64,000 nt of DNA, from NCBI GenBank assembly GCA_965227445.1, contig OZ245751.1, forward strand, positions 6,324,001-6,388,000. The letters are read 5' to 3'. Below are positions 52,668-61,239 of this stretch, in pieces (positions within the stretch are counted from its first letter, which is position 1; every line of letters begins with the position of its first letter). This DNA comes from DT-110 sp030148525 (GTDB taxonomy: Bacteria; Bacteroidota; Bacteroidia; Chitinophagales; Saprospiraceae). Under the pieces are notes generated by a model. It had not been told where the DNA came from and did not search any database. It worked only from the letters and a program-made list of their open reading frames with translations. The translations under genes were made by a program, and so were the position numbers.

Positions 52668-54086
52668 TTACAAATTTTGGCAGAAAGCCAACAGCTCGTG
52701 CTCACCCAGAGGTGCGCCCATCAACTGAATCCCCACCGGCAGGCCGTTCGAGTGAGTGGCTAAAGGAATAGCCATGGCCGGAATACCCGCCATATTGGCC
52801 TGTACGGTAAAGATATCGGCCAGATACATGGCGGTGGCATCCTCCTGCTTATCGCCGAGTTTCCAGGCGGTGCCGGGAGAGGCGGGCATCAGGATGAAAT
52901 CGTAGTCTTCCAGAATCGCACGGGTTCGGTCGTAAATGAGGCGTCGCACCTTTTGCGCTTGCGCGTAGTAGGCATCGTAATAGCCGGCACTCAGCACGAA
53001 GGTGCCGAGCATGATCCGCTTTTTTACTTCGGGGCCAAAGCCTTCGGTGCGGCTTTTGCGGTAGGTGTCGAGCAATGTGGTAGCATCGGCACTGCGGTGG
53101 CCGTAGCGTACCCCGTCGTAGCGCGACAGGTTGGACGATGCTTCGGCGGTGGTGAGTACATAGTAGGCCGGAATGATGGCATCGAGGTAATCAAAATCGA
53201 CGGGCTCCACGGTATGGCCTTGCTCGCGCAACCGATCCACAAAGGCCTGGTTGTGGCGGGCGATCTCGGGATCGAGGTCCGGATGCTCAAAGGCCGAGGG
53301 GAAGTAGGCGATCTTTTTGGCGGAAGCCGGTAAATCCCTGGCATAGTCGGGGACCTCCGATTGGCTGGCCGTAGCATCGTACTCGTCGGGACCGGCCATG
53401 ACCTGCAGGGTGCGGGAAACATCCTCCACCGAATGGGCGAGCAGGCCGATTTGGTCGAAACTCGATCCGTAAGCGAGCAGTCCGTGCCGCGAGATGCGTC
53501 CGTAGGTGGGTTTAAAGCCATAGACTCCGCAAAAAGCCGCTGGTTGCCGCACCGAACCACCGGTATCGGAACCAAGGGCCACCAGGCAGGTATCGGCCTG
53601 TACCGCTACTGCGGCACCCCCTGAAGAGCCGCCGGGCACATGCTCCGGATTAGCGGCGTTACGGGTAGGACCAAAGGCCGAATGGCTATTGTCGGAGCCC
53701 ATCGCCATCTCATCGCAATTGGTACGCCCGATCACGATGGCACCCGCTTCGATTAATCGCTGCAGGGCGGTAGCCGTGAATTGGGATTCAAAGCCGTCGA
53801 GTATCTTTGAAGCCCCCTGTACGCCGTGGTCTTTCAGGCAGATCACATCCTTATGCGAAACGACCAGCCCGAACAGCGGGGGCAATTGCTGCGGATCATC
53901 GGCCAGTAGCTGGTCCTGTGCCTTAGCTTGCTGTCGCGCTTCATCCGCGTATACCTCCAGGTAGATATTCAGGTCGCGGGTCGCTTCGATGCGCTCCAGG
54001 TAATGGTCGACCACCTCGGCCACGATAAGTGAACCGCTGCGCAGTTGATCCTGAATACTGGTTAGGGAGGTGAAGCGTGTGGTCAT
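52668..54086 (-). CDS. gatA: Aspartyl/glutamyl-tRNA amidotransferase subunit A
   Basis: 472 residues. Amidase-signature motifs: catalytic Lys in VVSHKDVICLKDHGV, GSDNSHSAFGPTRN, the GGSSGGAAVAV serine loop and GSDTGGSVRQPAAFCG with the acylated serine, and YGRISRHGLLAYGSSFDQIG. The GatCAB complex converts misacylated Glu-tRNA(Gln) or Asp-tRNA(Asn) to the amidated form. GatB and GatC are not nearby. It shares the minus strand with hisS and pheS, both for tRNA charging. An antisense TTTTTGGCGGAAGCC element is at 53314-53328. Confidence 0.94.
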   Translation of the reverse strand: MTTRFTSLTSIQDQLRSGSLIVAEVVDHYLERIEATRDLNIYLEVYADEARQQAKAQDQLLADDPQQLPPLFGLVVSHKDVICLKDHGVQGASKILDGFESQFTATALQRLIEAGAIVIGRTNCDEMAMGSDNSHSAFGPTRNAANPEHVPGGSSGGAAVAVQADTCLVALGSDTGGSVRQPAAFCGVYGFKPTYGRISRHGLLAYGSSFDQIGLLAHSVEDVSRTLQVMAGPDEYDATASQSEVPDYARDLPASAKKIAYFPSAFEHPDLDPEIARHNQAFVDRLREQGHTVEPVDFDYLDAIIPAYYVLTTAEASSNLSRYDGVRYGHRSADATTLLDTYRKSRTEGFGPEVKKRIMLGTFVLSAGYYDAYYAQAQKVRRLIYDRTRAILEDYDFILMPASPGTAWKLGDKQEDATAMYLADIFTVQANMAGIPAMAIPLATHSNGLPVGIQLMGAPLGEHELLAFCQNL

Positions 54087-54087
54087 A

Positions 54088-54166
54088 ATTTTTAATGTTT
54101 AATTATGAATTTTCAATTCAGGTTGGCTCAACTAAAAATTAAACATTAAGAATTATCAATTAATTT
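54088..54166. repeat. TTTTTAA-type heptamer inverted repeat
   Basis: A TTTTTAA/TGTTTAA array (54090-54115) and its inverse AAAAATT/AAACATT (54134-54166) fill the gap between hisS and gatA and could form a long AT-rich stem. Confidence 0.75.
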
Positions 54167-55495
54167 ATTAATGATTTGGTCCAGAGTGTACTCCGTCTGC
54201 TCCCCCGTGGCCATGTGTTTCAGGGCGAGCTGGCCGCTCGCCATCTCGTTGGAGCCGATGATTACCACGTACTCCGCATTGCGGTTGTTGGCGTACTTCA
54301 TCTGTTTTTTCATCTTCACGGGGTCGGGGTAGAGCTCGGCGTTGATGCCGGCGGCCCGCACCTGATTCAGGCACCGAAACGCATAGGTATGACTGGCGGG
54401 GTCGAAGGCCAGGAAGAGCAATTTGAGCCGCTCGGCAGAATCGGCGGGCCATAGCTGCAATTCCTCCAGGCAATCGTAGATACGGTCGAAGCCGAAGCTT
54501 ACGCCCACACCGCTGGTGCCCTGCATACCGAATACGCCGGTGAGGTCATCGTAGCGTCCGCCACCGCCGATGCTGCCCATCTTTACGCCCTCGGCCTGCA
54601 CCTCGAAGATGCAACCGGTGTAGTAGTTTAATCCGCGGGCCAGGGTCACGTCGAAGCTGACGGTATTCGTAGCCTCGTAGGTATCGAAATAGTGGTGGAA
54701 GGTCTCCAGTTCGTTGATGCCTTTTTTGCCGATTTCGCTGTCGCTAAAAAAGGGCTTCAGCTCGTCGAGGGTTGTCACCTGGAGGATCTGCTCAATAGTA
54801 TCGATGGCCGATTCGCTGATGTTGCGCTTGCGCAGCTCATCCTTCACGCCTTCCATGCCGATTTTATCCAGCTTGTCGATGGCGATGGTCATATCCATAA
54901 ACTGATCGGCAATACCCGCTGCGTCGGCAATACCGGCCAGCACCTTGCGGTTGTTTACTTTGATGGTCACCGGCAGATTCAGGTCGCGGAACACCTCGTC
55001 GTAGATTTGCACCAGTTCGGCTTCGTTCATCAGGGAGTCGGAGCCCACGACGTCGACGTCGCACTGCACAAACTCCTGGTAGCGTCCTTTCTGGGGACGA
55101 TCGGCCCGCCATACGGGTTGCATCTGGTAGCGCTTGAAGGGAAAGGGGATGTCGTTCTGGTGCATCACCACGAAACGGGCGAAGGGTACGGTCAGGTCGT
55201 AGCGCATGCCCCGCTTGGAGATACTGGACACGAGGGCCGCCGAATCTTTCGCTTCCAGGGCTTCCTGATCGGCTTTCCGCAAAAAGTCGCCGTTATTGAG
55301 CACCTTGAACAGCAGCTGATCCCCTTCGTCTCCGTACTTCCCGGTCAGGGTAGACAAGTCTTCCATGGAGGGCGTCTCGATGGGCTGAAACCCGTACTTC
55401 ACAAACACCTTCCGAATGGTATCGAAGAGATAATTGCGGCGATTCACTTCCCGGGGGCCAAAATCACGGGTACCTTTGGGGATGGATGGTTTCAT
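54146..55495 (-). CDS. hisS: Histidyl-tRNA synthetase
   Basis: 449 residues. Class II motif 1 (KGTRDFGPREVNRRNYLFDTI), the motif 2 region RYDLTVPFARFVVMH and YQMQPVWRADRPQKGRYQEFVQCDVDVVG, histidine motif LARGLNYYTGCIFEV, motif 3 GVGVSFGFDRIYDCL and a C-terminal anticodon-binding domain (LLFLAFDPASHTYAFRCLNQVR). The last codons overlap the AT-rich heptamer repeat, which supplies the ending (IINKLIDNS). Charges tRNA(His) in the cytoplasm. Confidence 0.97.
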   Translation of the reverse strand: MKPSIPKGTRDFGPREVNRRNYLFDTIRKVFVKYGFQPIETPSMEDLSTLTGKYGDEGDQLLFKVLNNGDFLRKADQEALEAKDSAALVSSISKRGMRYDLTVPFARFVVMHQNDIPFPFKRYQMQPVWRADRPQKGRYQEFVQCDVDVVGSDSLMNEAELVQIYDEVFRDLNLPVTIKVNNRKVLAGIADAAGIADQFMDMTIAIDKLDKIGMEGVKDELRKRNISESAIDTIEQILQVTTLDELKPFFSDSEIGKKGINELETFHHYFDTYEATNTVSFDVTLARGLNYYTGCIFEVQAEGVKMGSIGGGGRYDDLTGVFGMQGTSGVGVSFGFDRIYDCLEELQLWPADSAERLKLLFLAFDPASHTYAFRCLNQVRAAGINAELYPDPVKMKKQMKYANNRNAEYVVIIGSNEMASGQLALKHMATGEQTEYTLDQIINKLIDNS

Positions 55496-55498
55496 GGT

Positions 55499-55652
55499 AA
55501 TTTTTAATGCTTAATTTTTAATTTTTAATTCCCCGGCTTACCTCAATGCTTAATGCTCAGTGCTCGGTGCTCAATGCTCGGTGCTTTCCCCGCTCGCCGA
55601 AGTCTTGGCGAAGGCGGGCCGAATTCTGATTTCTGATCTCTGATTTCTGACC
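55499..55652. repeat. Three heptamer arrays between pheS and hisS
   Basis: TTTTTAA type at 55501-55533, ATGCTCA/GTGCTCG type at 55551-55590, and TTCTGAT type at 55622-55650, with a CGCCGAAG/CTTGGCGAAGGCGGG REP-like piece at 55593-55622. No gene. Confidence 0.75.
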
Positions 55653-56687
55653 TCAAATCGCTGCTGTAAACTGTTTCAGGAACCGGATATCGTTCTCGAA
55701 TAAGAGGCGGATATCGCCGATGTCGAAGTTTTGCAGGGCGGTGCGTTCGATGCCCATGCCGAAGGCAAAACCGGTGTAGATTTCGGGGTCGATATCGCAG
55801 TTGGCCAGTACGTTGGGGTCAACCATGCCGCAGCCGAGGATCTCCAGCCAGCCGGTACCTTTGGTGAGGCGTTTGGTGCGCTCGGTGTCGGTGCCTAGGT
55901 AGACGTCCATCTCCGCGCTGGGCTCCGTGAACGGGAAGTAGCTGGGGCGCAGGCGGATCTCGATACCGGGACCAAACATCTCACGGGCGAAATGATAGAG
56001 CGTCTGCTTGAGGTCGGCAAAGGATACGCCTTTATCGATATACAAGCCTTCCACCTGATGAAACTGGCAGTGGGAGCGGGCCGAGATGGTCTCGTTGCGG
56101 TATACACGACCTGGTGCGATGATGCGAATGGGCGGTTGTGTGTTCGTCATTACCCGCGCCTGTACGCTGGAAGTGTGGGTACGCAGCAGCATTTCGGTAC
56201 TGTCCTGCAGGTAGTAGGTGTCCTGCATGTCGCGGGCCGGGTGGTCTTCCGGCGTATTCATGGCCGTGAAATTGTGCCAGTCATCTTCCACCTCGCGTTC
56301 TTCGGCTACGGTGAACCCGATCCGCTCAAAGATGCGGATGATGCGGTTCATGGTGATGGACACGGGGTGGCGCGCTCCCACCTCGATGGGCTCACCGGGC
56401 GCGGTGAGGTCGAGGTTAGCGGCAGCGGCTTCCTCGGCGGCCGCCTCGGCCTGTACCTTGGCGGCCTCGTATTTGGCTTCGGCCGCTCCTTTAATCTCCT
56501 TGATCAGGAGGCCAAAGTCCTTTTTCTGGTCGCCGGGAATATCCCGCATTTTACCCATCAAGGGCTTCACGATATTTTTCGATCCGAGAAACCGGATGCG
56601 GAATTGCTCCACCTCTTCGGGGGTAGCGGGGGAGGCGGCTTCAATCTCGGCCAGAATGGCTTTTCCTTCGTCGAATACGTTGGCCAT
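55653..56687 (-). CDS. pheS: Phenylalanyl-tRNA synthetase alpha subunit
   Basis: 344 residues, the expected length. An N-terminal coiled coil (PEEVEQFRIRFLGSKNIVKPLMGK and an Ala/Glu-rich helix at 68-92) is followed by the class II core: ARHPVSITMNRIIRIFERIGF, NFTAMNTPEDHPARDMQDTY, LRTHTSSVQARVM, GRVYRNETISARSHCQFHQVEG, GWLEILGCGMVDPNVL and FAFGMGIERTAL. Works with PheT, which is not here. First of three tRNA-charging genes on this strand. Confidence 0.97.
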   Translation of the reverse strand: MANVFDEGKAILAEIEAASPATPEEVEQFRIRFLGSKNIVKPLMGKMRDIPGDQKKDFGLLIKEIKGAAEAKYEAAKVQAEAAAEEAAAANLDLTAPGEPIEVGARHPVSITMNRIIRIFERIGFTVAEEREVEDDWHNFTAMNTPEDHPARDMQDTYYLQDSTEMLLRTHTSSVQARVMTNTQPPIRIIAPGRVYRNETISARSHCQFHQVEGLYIDKGVSFADLKQTLYHFAREMFGPGIEIRLRPSYFPFTEPSAEMDVYLGTDTERTKRLTKGTGWLEILGCGMVDPNVLANCDIDPEIYTGFAFGMGIERTALQNFDIGDIRLLFENDIRFLKQFTAAI

Positions 56688-56744
56688 GTGTTGCTTATTT
56701 TTTCAGGGGGCAAAGATAGGGAAAATGGTTCAAGGTCCATGGCT

Positions 56745-57110
56745 TACAGCCTAGGGAATGTGGTAGACGCTCCACGGCTTACGGCTTACGGCTTACGGAA
56801 GACGGTAATACAGGAGCGCTGATCCTCCGGATCGCGCACACGGTAACGGTATACGACAGAATAGATTCCATATCGCGGCCTTTATAAATCCAGGATAATA
56901 AGATCATACAATGAAAGCGGCTTATGAGATGCAAACGTTTTTAGCTTAATACCATTCATGGAATCCTTCCTTTCAAGAACTTATTTTCCTGCGCGATCCG
57001 GAGGATCAGCGTTCCTTTGGGTTCAATGTTCGGACCTACGTTTTCTGGAAGCAGTACTATCAAAAGATGTTCTCGTGTGCGCGATCCAGAGGATCAGCGC
57101 TCCTTTTCCA
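56745..57110. repeat. CGGCTTA array and 88-bp element copies
   Basis: CGGCTTA heptamers at 56765-56806; REP core GGAGCGCTGATCCTCCGG at 56813-56842; another core after TTATTTTCCTGCGCGATCC at 56982-57008; then a diverged full unit of the 88-bp element at 57011-57098. A CCGCCGAAGCC...GGCGAAGGCGGG piece is at 57157-57184. The 577-bp gap before the O-antigen ligase has no other content that I see. Confidence 0.75.
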
Positions 57111-57264
57111 TCGGTTGCTGCCCACCGAAGCCCGTCTCTTCGGTCCCTTTGCTCCCTGCCCGCCGAAGCCTTGGCGAAGGCGGGCTTGTCTCTACAGTCT
57201 CAAAAAGCCGTGCAGCGTTTCCCGTTTAATTCGGTACTTACACAAAAAGTTCCATATTGCGCTT

Positions 57265-58509
57265 ATGCAGACACTTCTTCGCCAGATCGATGTTCGTGAT
57301 GCCCGTCAGTGGGTACTATTTTGGGTGGTATTCGGGCAGGTGGGCTTGATCTGGGCACCCGCCTTTTTGTCGATCAGCATGGCGGGGATCCTGGTTACAG
57401 GGCTGGTGACCTGGGCCCGGGGTGGATGGCATCCGCGGCAGCATCCGTTAGCGGTGCGCTGGTCCCTACTGGTGCTGACCCTGCTTTTTTGGTTGGTACT
57501 GCCTGGTGCAATTGGCCTGGACGATACGGCGTATTGGCTTAGTCGCTTGCGCATCAAAGTGCCCCTGTTGGTGGTGCCGGTGAGTTTTTTGCTGCTGCCG
57601 CCGCTCACGCGTCGTCAGTGGTGGGGACTTCATGCGGCCTTGCTGGTATTGCTTTTTGGCGTAAGCCTGCAAATAACTACAACCTATCTGCAGGATTTTG
57701 CGGCCATCAATGAATTGGTAAAGCAGGGGCAACCCTTGCCTACGCCGGGAAATCACATCCGTTTGAGTTTGTTGTTGGCTTACGGGGTGGTGAGTGGGGT
57801 ATTGTTGTTTCGCAGCCTTTCGGCAAAAAGGTCCTCCCCGGGCCGTTGGCTTGCTGGCGTGGCAACCGGGTGCCTCTTTGTGTTCATGCACATTTTGTCG
57901 GTGCGCTCGGGCCTGGCAGTGCTGTACGGAGCCTTGCTCGTACTGCTTGTCTACGAGGTGCTGCAACGCGGCCGCTGGAAGCTGGCGGTAGCGGGGCTGG
58001 TGCTGCTGGTCAGTGTGCCGGTGCTGGCGTACCAACTGGTGCCCAGTTTCCGCAACAAGATCAACTACGCCAAATACGAGTTGTGGATGCAGCGGCAGGG
58101 GCAGGCCCACGATCAGCTGAGTGATGCCGGTCGCTTGCTAAGCTGGCGGATTGGCTACGACATCTGGCGGGCGCATCCCTGGCTGGGCGTAGGGCCCGGT
58201 GACCTGAAGCAGGAAGTCATGGCCGTCTACGCGGAGGACTACCCCGAAGTTACGCGCAAACGCATGCCCCATAATCAGTTTTTGTCGGTAGCGGCCGGAA
58301 GTGGAGTAGCAGGGTTGCTGGTATTCCTGTTCGCCCTGGGCTTTCCCCTGCTCACAGGAGGATGCTGGCGGGATCCGCACCTGGGGGCTTTTTACGTGAT
58401 CATCCTCGCCTCCTGTCTGGTGGAGAATACCCTGGAAAATGCGGAGGGGGTAGGGTTGTTTGTGTGGTGGGTAACGTTGCACGTAACCACTGAGGCACAA
58501 GGTCACTAA
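57265..58509 (+). CDS. O-antigen ligase / polymerase family membrane protein
   Basis: 414 residues from the ATG at 57265; the longer frame from 57067 translates repeats. About ten or eleven membrane helices. The Wzy_C/WaaL-type region includes FMHILSVRSGLAVLYGALLV, a long extracytoplasmic loop (residues about 255-335, GRLLSWRIGYDIWRAHPWLGVGPGDL) and MPHNQFLSVAAGSGVAGLLV with the conserved HN. Such proteins join polysaccharide to lipid A or protein, or polymerise repeat units, on the periplasmic face. The last residues (VTTEAQGH) come from the ACCACTG repeat. It carries one sense (57653-57667) and one antisense (57815-57829) mini-hairpin element. Confidence 0.87.
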   Translation: MQTLLRQIDVRDARQWVLFWVVFGQVGLIWAPAFLSISMAGILVTGLVTWARGGWHPRQHPLAVRWSLLVLTLLFWLVLPGAIGLDDTAYWLSRLRIKVPLLVVPVSFLLLPPLTRRQWWGLHAALLVLLFGVSLQITTTYLQDFAAINELVKQGQPLPTPGNHIRLSLLLAYGVVSGVLLFRSLSAKRSSPGRWLAGVATGCLFVFMHILSVRSGLAVLYGALLVLLVYEVLQRGRWKLAVAGLVLLVSVPVLAYQLVPSFRNKINYAKYELWMQRQGQAHDQLSDAGRLLSWRIGYDIWRAHPWLGVGPGDLKQEVMAVYAEDYPEVTRKRMPHNQFLSVAAGSGVAGLLVFLFALGFPLLTGGCWRDPHLGAFYVIILASCLVENTLENAEGVGLFVWWVTLHVTTEAQGH

Positions 58510-58558
58510 GAGGCACCGAAACTAAGTGATCTGAGTGACCTTAGTGTCTTAGTGGTAT
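58483..58558. repeat. ACCACTG-type heptamer inverted repeat
   Basis: Period-7 run ACCACTG, AGGCACA, AGGTCAC and its inverse GTGACCT, TAGTGTC, TTAGTGG form a hairpin that contains the stop codon of the ligase gene. Same family as 16378-16454. Confidence 0.8.
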
Positions 58559-58650
58559 CATGCGAAAGAAAATTCCCCCCAACCCCTTTACGTTTACTTT
58601 GAAAATGGTACATTTGGAAAAATGTTAGTACGCTGAAAAAGCATATTCCC

Positions 58651-59202
58651 ATGACCTCTGTTGCACCCCAGCGAAAACAAGAAGAAAATATCAACCAGTT
58701 ATCAGATACCGAGCCCCGGTGGTTCGCGGTATACACGCGCTATAAGCGTGAAAAACTGGTGCTGAAGGAGCTTCAGCGACGTGGCATTCATGCTTATCTG
58801 CCGCTACAAACCGTTACGCGCTATTATACGCGCAAAGTGAAAACGGTCCATCTTCCACTCATTTCGTGTTATATGTTCGTTCAGATTACGCGATCGGAAT
58901 ACGTGCCGGTACTCGAAGTACCCGATGTGCTCCATTTCGTGCGTTTTCGGAAGGATTTGTTGAGTATTCCCGAACGGGAAATTGACATCATGCGCATGGT
59001 GTGCGGGGAAGACGTGCAGGTAGAGGTGACGGAAGGGCCAATGGCGCCGGGTGACCGGGTCGAGATAATGGGAGGCCGGCTGACCGGAATGCAGGGCACA
59101 CTGATGGAACAATCGGGCACGCACCGCTTCGTGGTGGCACTCGATAGCCTGGGTGTGCAGTTGGCCATGGAAGTACCGAAAGAACGACTGAAACGGCTAT
59201 AA
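58651..59202 (+). CDS. UpxY-type NusG-like transcription antiterminator
   Basis: 183 residues. A variable N-terminal leader is followed by the NGN domain (RWFAVYTRYKREKLVLKELQ, RRGIHAYLPLQTVTRYYTRK, LPLISCYMFVQITRSEY) and a C-terminal KOW domain (MAPGDRVEIMGGRLTGMQGTL). UpxY proteins of Bacteroides are encoded first in capsule operons and prevent premature termination of long polysaccharide transcripts. Its place ahead of UDP-sugar genes fits this. A companion upxZ-type gene is not seen. Confidence 0.88.
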   Translation: MTSVAPQRKQEENINQLSDTEPRWFAVYTRYKREKLVLKELQRRGIHAYLPLQTVTRYYTRKVKTVHLPLISCYMFVQITRSEYVPVLEVPDVLHFVRFRKDLLSIPEREIDIMRMVCGEDVQVEVTEGPMAPGDRVEIMGGRLTGMQGTLMEQSGTHRFVVALDSLGVQLAMEVPKERLKRL

Positions 59203-59211
59203 TACGGTGGT

Positions 59212-59270
59212 GATCGATCCGGCCCCGCCTGCGCGAAAGCTTCGGCGGCCGCAGGAGGATCGATCACCAA
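59212..59270. repeat. Nested inverted repeat in the UpxY-UXS leader
   Basis: GGTGATCGATCC at 59212-59223 and GGATCGATCACC at about 59259-59270 flank a CGCCTGCGCGAAAGCTTCGG-type inner palindrome. The remaining gap 59203-59582 shows a TTTTTGGCGAAAGCC element at 59363 and otherwise nothing definite; a leader function for antitermination is possible. Confidence 0.6.
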
Positions 59271-59362
59271 CAACCTTTCCCCATAAGGATCGCACCCGCC
59301 TTCAGGCGACACAATAAAAGGTGTATCACAGCGTACTAACCCACAACGAGTAAAGCAGCTTC

Positions 59363-59377
59363 TTTTTGGCGAAAGCC
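59363..59377 (+). repeat. T-run GNRA mini-hairpin element
   Basis: TTTTTGGCGAAAGCC in the untranslated stretch ahead of the UDP-xylose synthase gene. Confidence 0.7.
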
Positions 59378-59582
59378 GGAAAAGCTCGACTATATCCGGC
59401 CATACCCGCAGGCATGGCCAACGGTTACGGTTCATGACAGGACCCAACCGACATACACGACCATCGGGTGGCAAGTCCTCTGCGACTTTTCATAGGCGAA
59501 GCCGTATGCCGATCGCAACCACCCGTATGGGAATCCCGTACTGCTTTCTATATCATAATCCCTATAACTACCTACATCTGAT

Positions 59583-60524
59583 ATGAAAAGAGTACTCATC
59601 ACCGGCGCGGCCGGCTTTCTGGGATCCCACCTGTCGGACCGCTTTATCGCTGAAGGCTGCCACGTCATCGGGATCGACAACCTGCTGACCGGATCCCTGT
59701 CGAACATCGAGCACCTGATGCCCCTGGAGCAGTTCGAGTTTTACCACCACGATGTGACGAAATTCGTGCACGTGCCCGGGCATCTCGACTATATTTTACA
59801 CTTCGCTTCGCCGGCCAGTCCGATCGATTACCTGAAGATGCCCATCCAGACATTGAAGGTGGGCGCCCTGGGTACCCACAATCTGCTGGGCCTGGCCCGC
59901 GAGAAGAAAGCCCGCATTCTGGTGGCTTCCACCTCGGAGGTGTACGGTGATCCCGAGATCCATCCCCAGCGCGAAGACTACTGGGGTAATGTGAATCCGG
60001 TTGGTCCGCGCGGGGTGTACGACGAAGCCAAGCGCTTCCTGGAAGCCATCACCATGGCCTATCACACCTACCACGGACTGGAGACGCGTATCGTGCGCAT
60101 CTTCAACACCTACGGTCCCCGCATGCGGGTGGAAGACGGGCGCGTACTGCCCAACTTTATCAGTCAGGCTATCCGCGGCGAAAAGCTGACCATCTACGGC
60201 GATGGCAGCCAGACCCGCTCTTTCTGCTACGTCGACGACCTGGTGGAGGGCATCTACCGCCTGCTGCTGAGCGACCATAGTCAGCCGGTCAACATCGGCA
60301 ACCCCGACGAGATCACCATCGGCGATTTCGCTCAGGAGATCATCGATCTGGTGGGCAACCCCGATGCCGGCATCACCTACAAAGACCTCCCGGTGGATGA
60401 CCCCAAGGTGCGCCAGCCGGATATCAGCAAGGCCCGCGAGATCCTGGATTGGGAACCGAAGTTTACCAGGGCGCAGGGGTTGGAGAAGACGTTGCCGTAT
60501 TTTAAGGAGAACGTTAAGGTTTAG
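59583..60524 (+). CDS. UDP-glucuronate decarboxylase (UDP-xylose synthase)
   Basis: 313 residues. Rossmann motif ITGAAGFLGSHLSDRFI, HFASPASPIDY, catalytic STSEVYGDPEIHPQ and YDEAKRFLEA (YxxxK), RIFNTYGPRMRVEDGRVLPNF and DGSQTRSFCYVDDLVEG: all typical of short-chain UXS enzymes, which turn UDP-glucuronate into UDP-xylose. Length is the usual 310-315. It is the first sugar-nucleotide gene after UpxY. Confidence 0.95.
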   Translation: MKRVLITGAAGFLGSHLSDRFIAEGCHVIGIDNLLTGSLSNIEHLMPLEQFEFYHHDVTKFVHVPGHLDYILHFASPASPIDYLKMPIQTLKVGALGTHNLLGLAREKKARILVASTSEVYGDPEIHPQREDYWGNVNPVGPRGVYDEAKRFLEAITMAYHTYHGLETRIVRIFNTYGPRMRVEDGRVLPNFISQAIRGEKLTIYGDGSQTRSFCYVDDLVEGIYRLLLSDHSQPVNIGNPDEITIGDFAQEIIDLVGNPDAGITYKDLPVDDPKVRQPDISKAREILDWEPKFTRAQGLEKTLPYFKENVKV

Positions 60525-60525
60525 A

Positions 60526-60671
60526 ATCAGAATGGCCAGAATAGGGCAGGATGACCAGGATGGTTTGAATCAGGATAGTTAGAATGTATTTAGGATGATC
60601 AGGATATTGGCTTTTTAAATTGGAGCATTATTCTGAGTTTTCTGTTAATTCTGGATATTCTGATTCCAGAC
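60526..60671. repeat. Left flank repeat of the GxxExxY cassette
   Basis: Degenerate 9-bp-period run (CAGAATGGC, CAGGATGAC types), then 60590-60671 (TTAGGATGATCAGGAT, ATTGGAGCATTATTCTGA, GGATATTCTGATTCCAGAC), which recurs almost unchanged at 61110-61194 in the same orientation. Confidence 0.85.
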
Positions 60672-60698
60672 AATAAATTACTTCGACACTAATCTATT

Positions 60699-61076
60699 GT
60701 GCCTAATTCCAACATAAATGACCCGATTACTTACAAAATAATCGGGTGTGCTATGACTGTGCACAATGAATTGGGCAATGGTTTTCAGGAGGTAATTTAT
60801 CAGCGGAGTCTGGCTTATGAATTGGAACTTCAGGGGCTCAATTTTCAACGGGAGGTGGAAATGCCCCTATTCTATAAAGATATTTCGGTTGGTTCCAGAC
60901 GAGTGGATTTTATTGTCGAGGACAATATAATGCTTGAAATAAAGGCACTCATTAAATTGGAAAATGTACATCTCGCTCAGGGTTTGAATTACCTGAAGGC
61001 ATACAAGCTTGAAAAGGGGTTGCTCATAAATTTTGGAGGCACCAGATTAGAGTACAAGTTGTTGTTCCCGAAGTAA
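60699..61076 (+). CDS. GxxExxY-family protein (PD-(D/E)XK-like)
   Basis: 125 residues with a GTG start at 60699. The name-giving motif GFQEVIY is near residue 28, with RVDFIVEDNIMLEIKALIKL (D...ExK, nuclease-like core) at about 66-86, LNYLKAYKLEKGLLINFGG and a short end. The family is widespread in environmental Bacteroidota and other phyla; its biochemical role is unproven. It lies between two direct repeats inside a polysaccharide locus, so it looks like an inserted cassette. More AT-rich than its neighbours. Confidence 0.88.
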   Translation: MPNSNINDPITYKIIGCAMTVHNELGNGFQEVIYQRSLAYELELQGLNFQREVEMPLFYKDISVGSRRVDFIVEDNIMLEIKALIKLENVHLAQGLNYLKAYKLEKGLLINFGGTRLEYKLLFPK

Positions 61077-61082
61077 GGCGAG

Positions 61083-61239
61083 GAATTCTGAATCAGAATA
61101 CCCAGAATGGGCTTAGGATGGTCAGGATTTGTTTTTTTAATTGGAGCATTATTCTGACTATTCTGCTATATCCTGGATATTCTGATTCCAGACTACAAAA
61201 TTCAGGCCATTCTGCTAAATTCTGGATATTCTGATTCAA
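61083..61239. repeat. Right flank repeat of the GxxExxY cassette
   Basis: 61110-61194 repeats the left flank; a further partial copy (ATTCTGGATATTCTGATTC, 61219-61237) reaches the second codon of the epimerase gene. Confidence 0.85.

Noticed and set aside
52395..52771. Overlapping plus-strand frames of 60-122 codons
   Set aside because: Artefacts of the 88-bp tandem repeat, whose length shifts frame at each unit.
57067..57264. Longer start for the O-antigen ligase
   Set aside because: The extra 66 residues come from the 88-bp element and another repeat; the ATG at 57265 starts a normal membrane protein.
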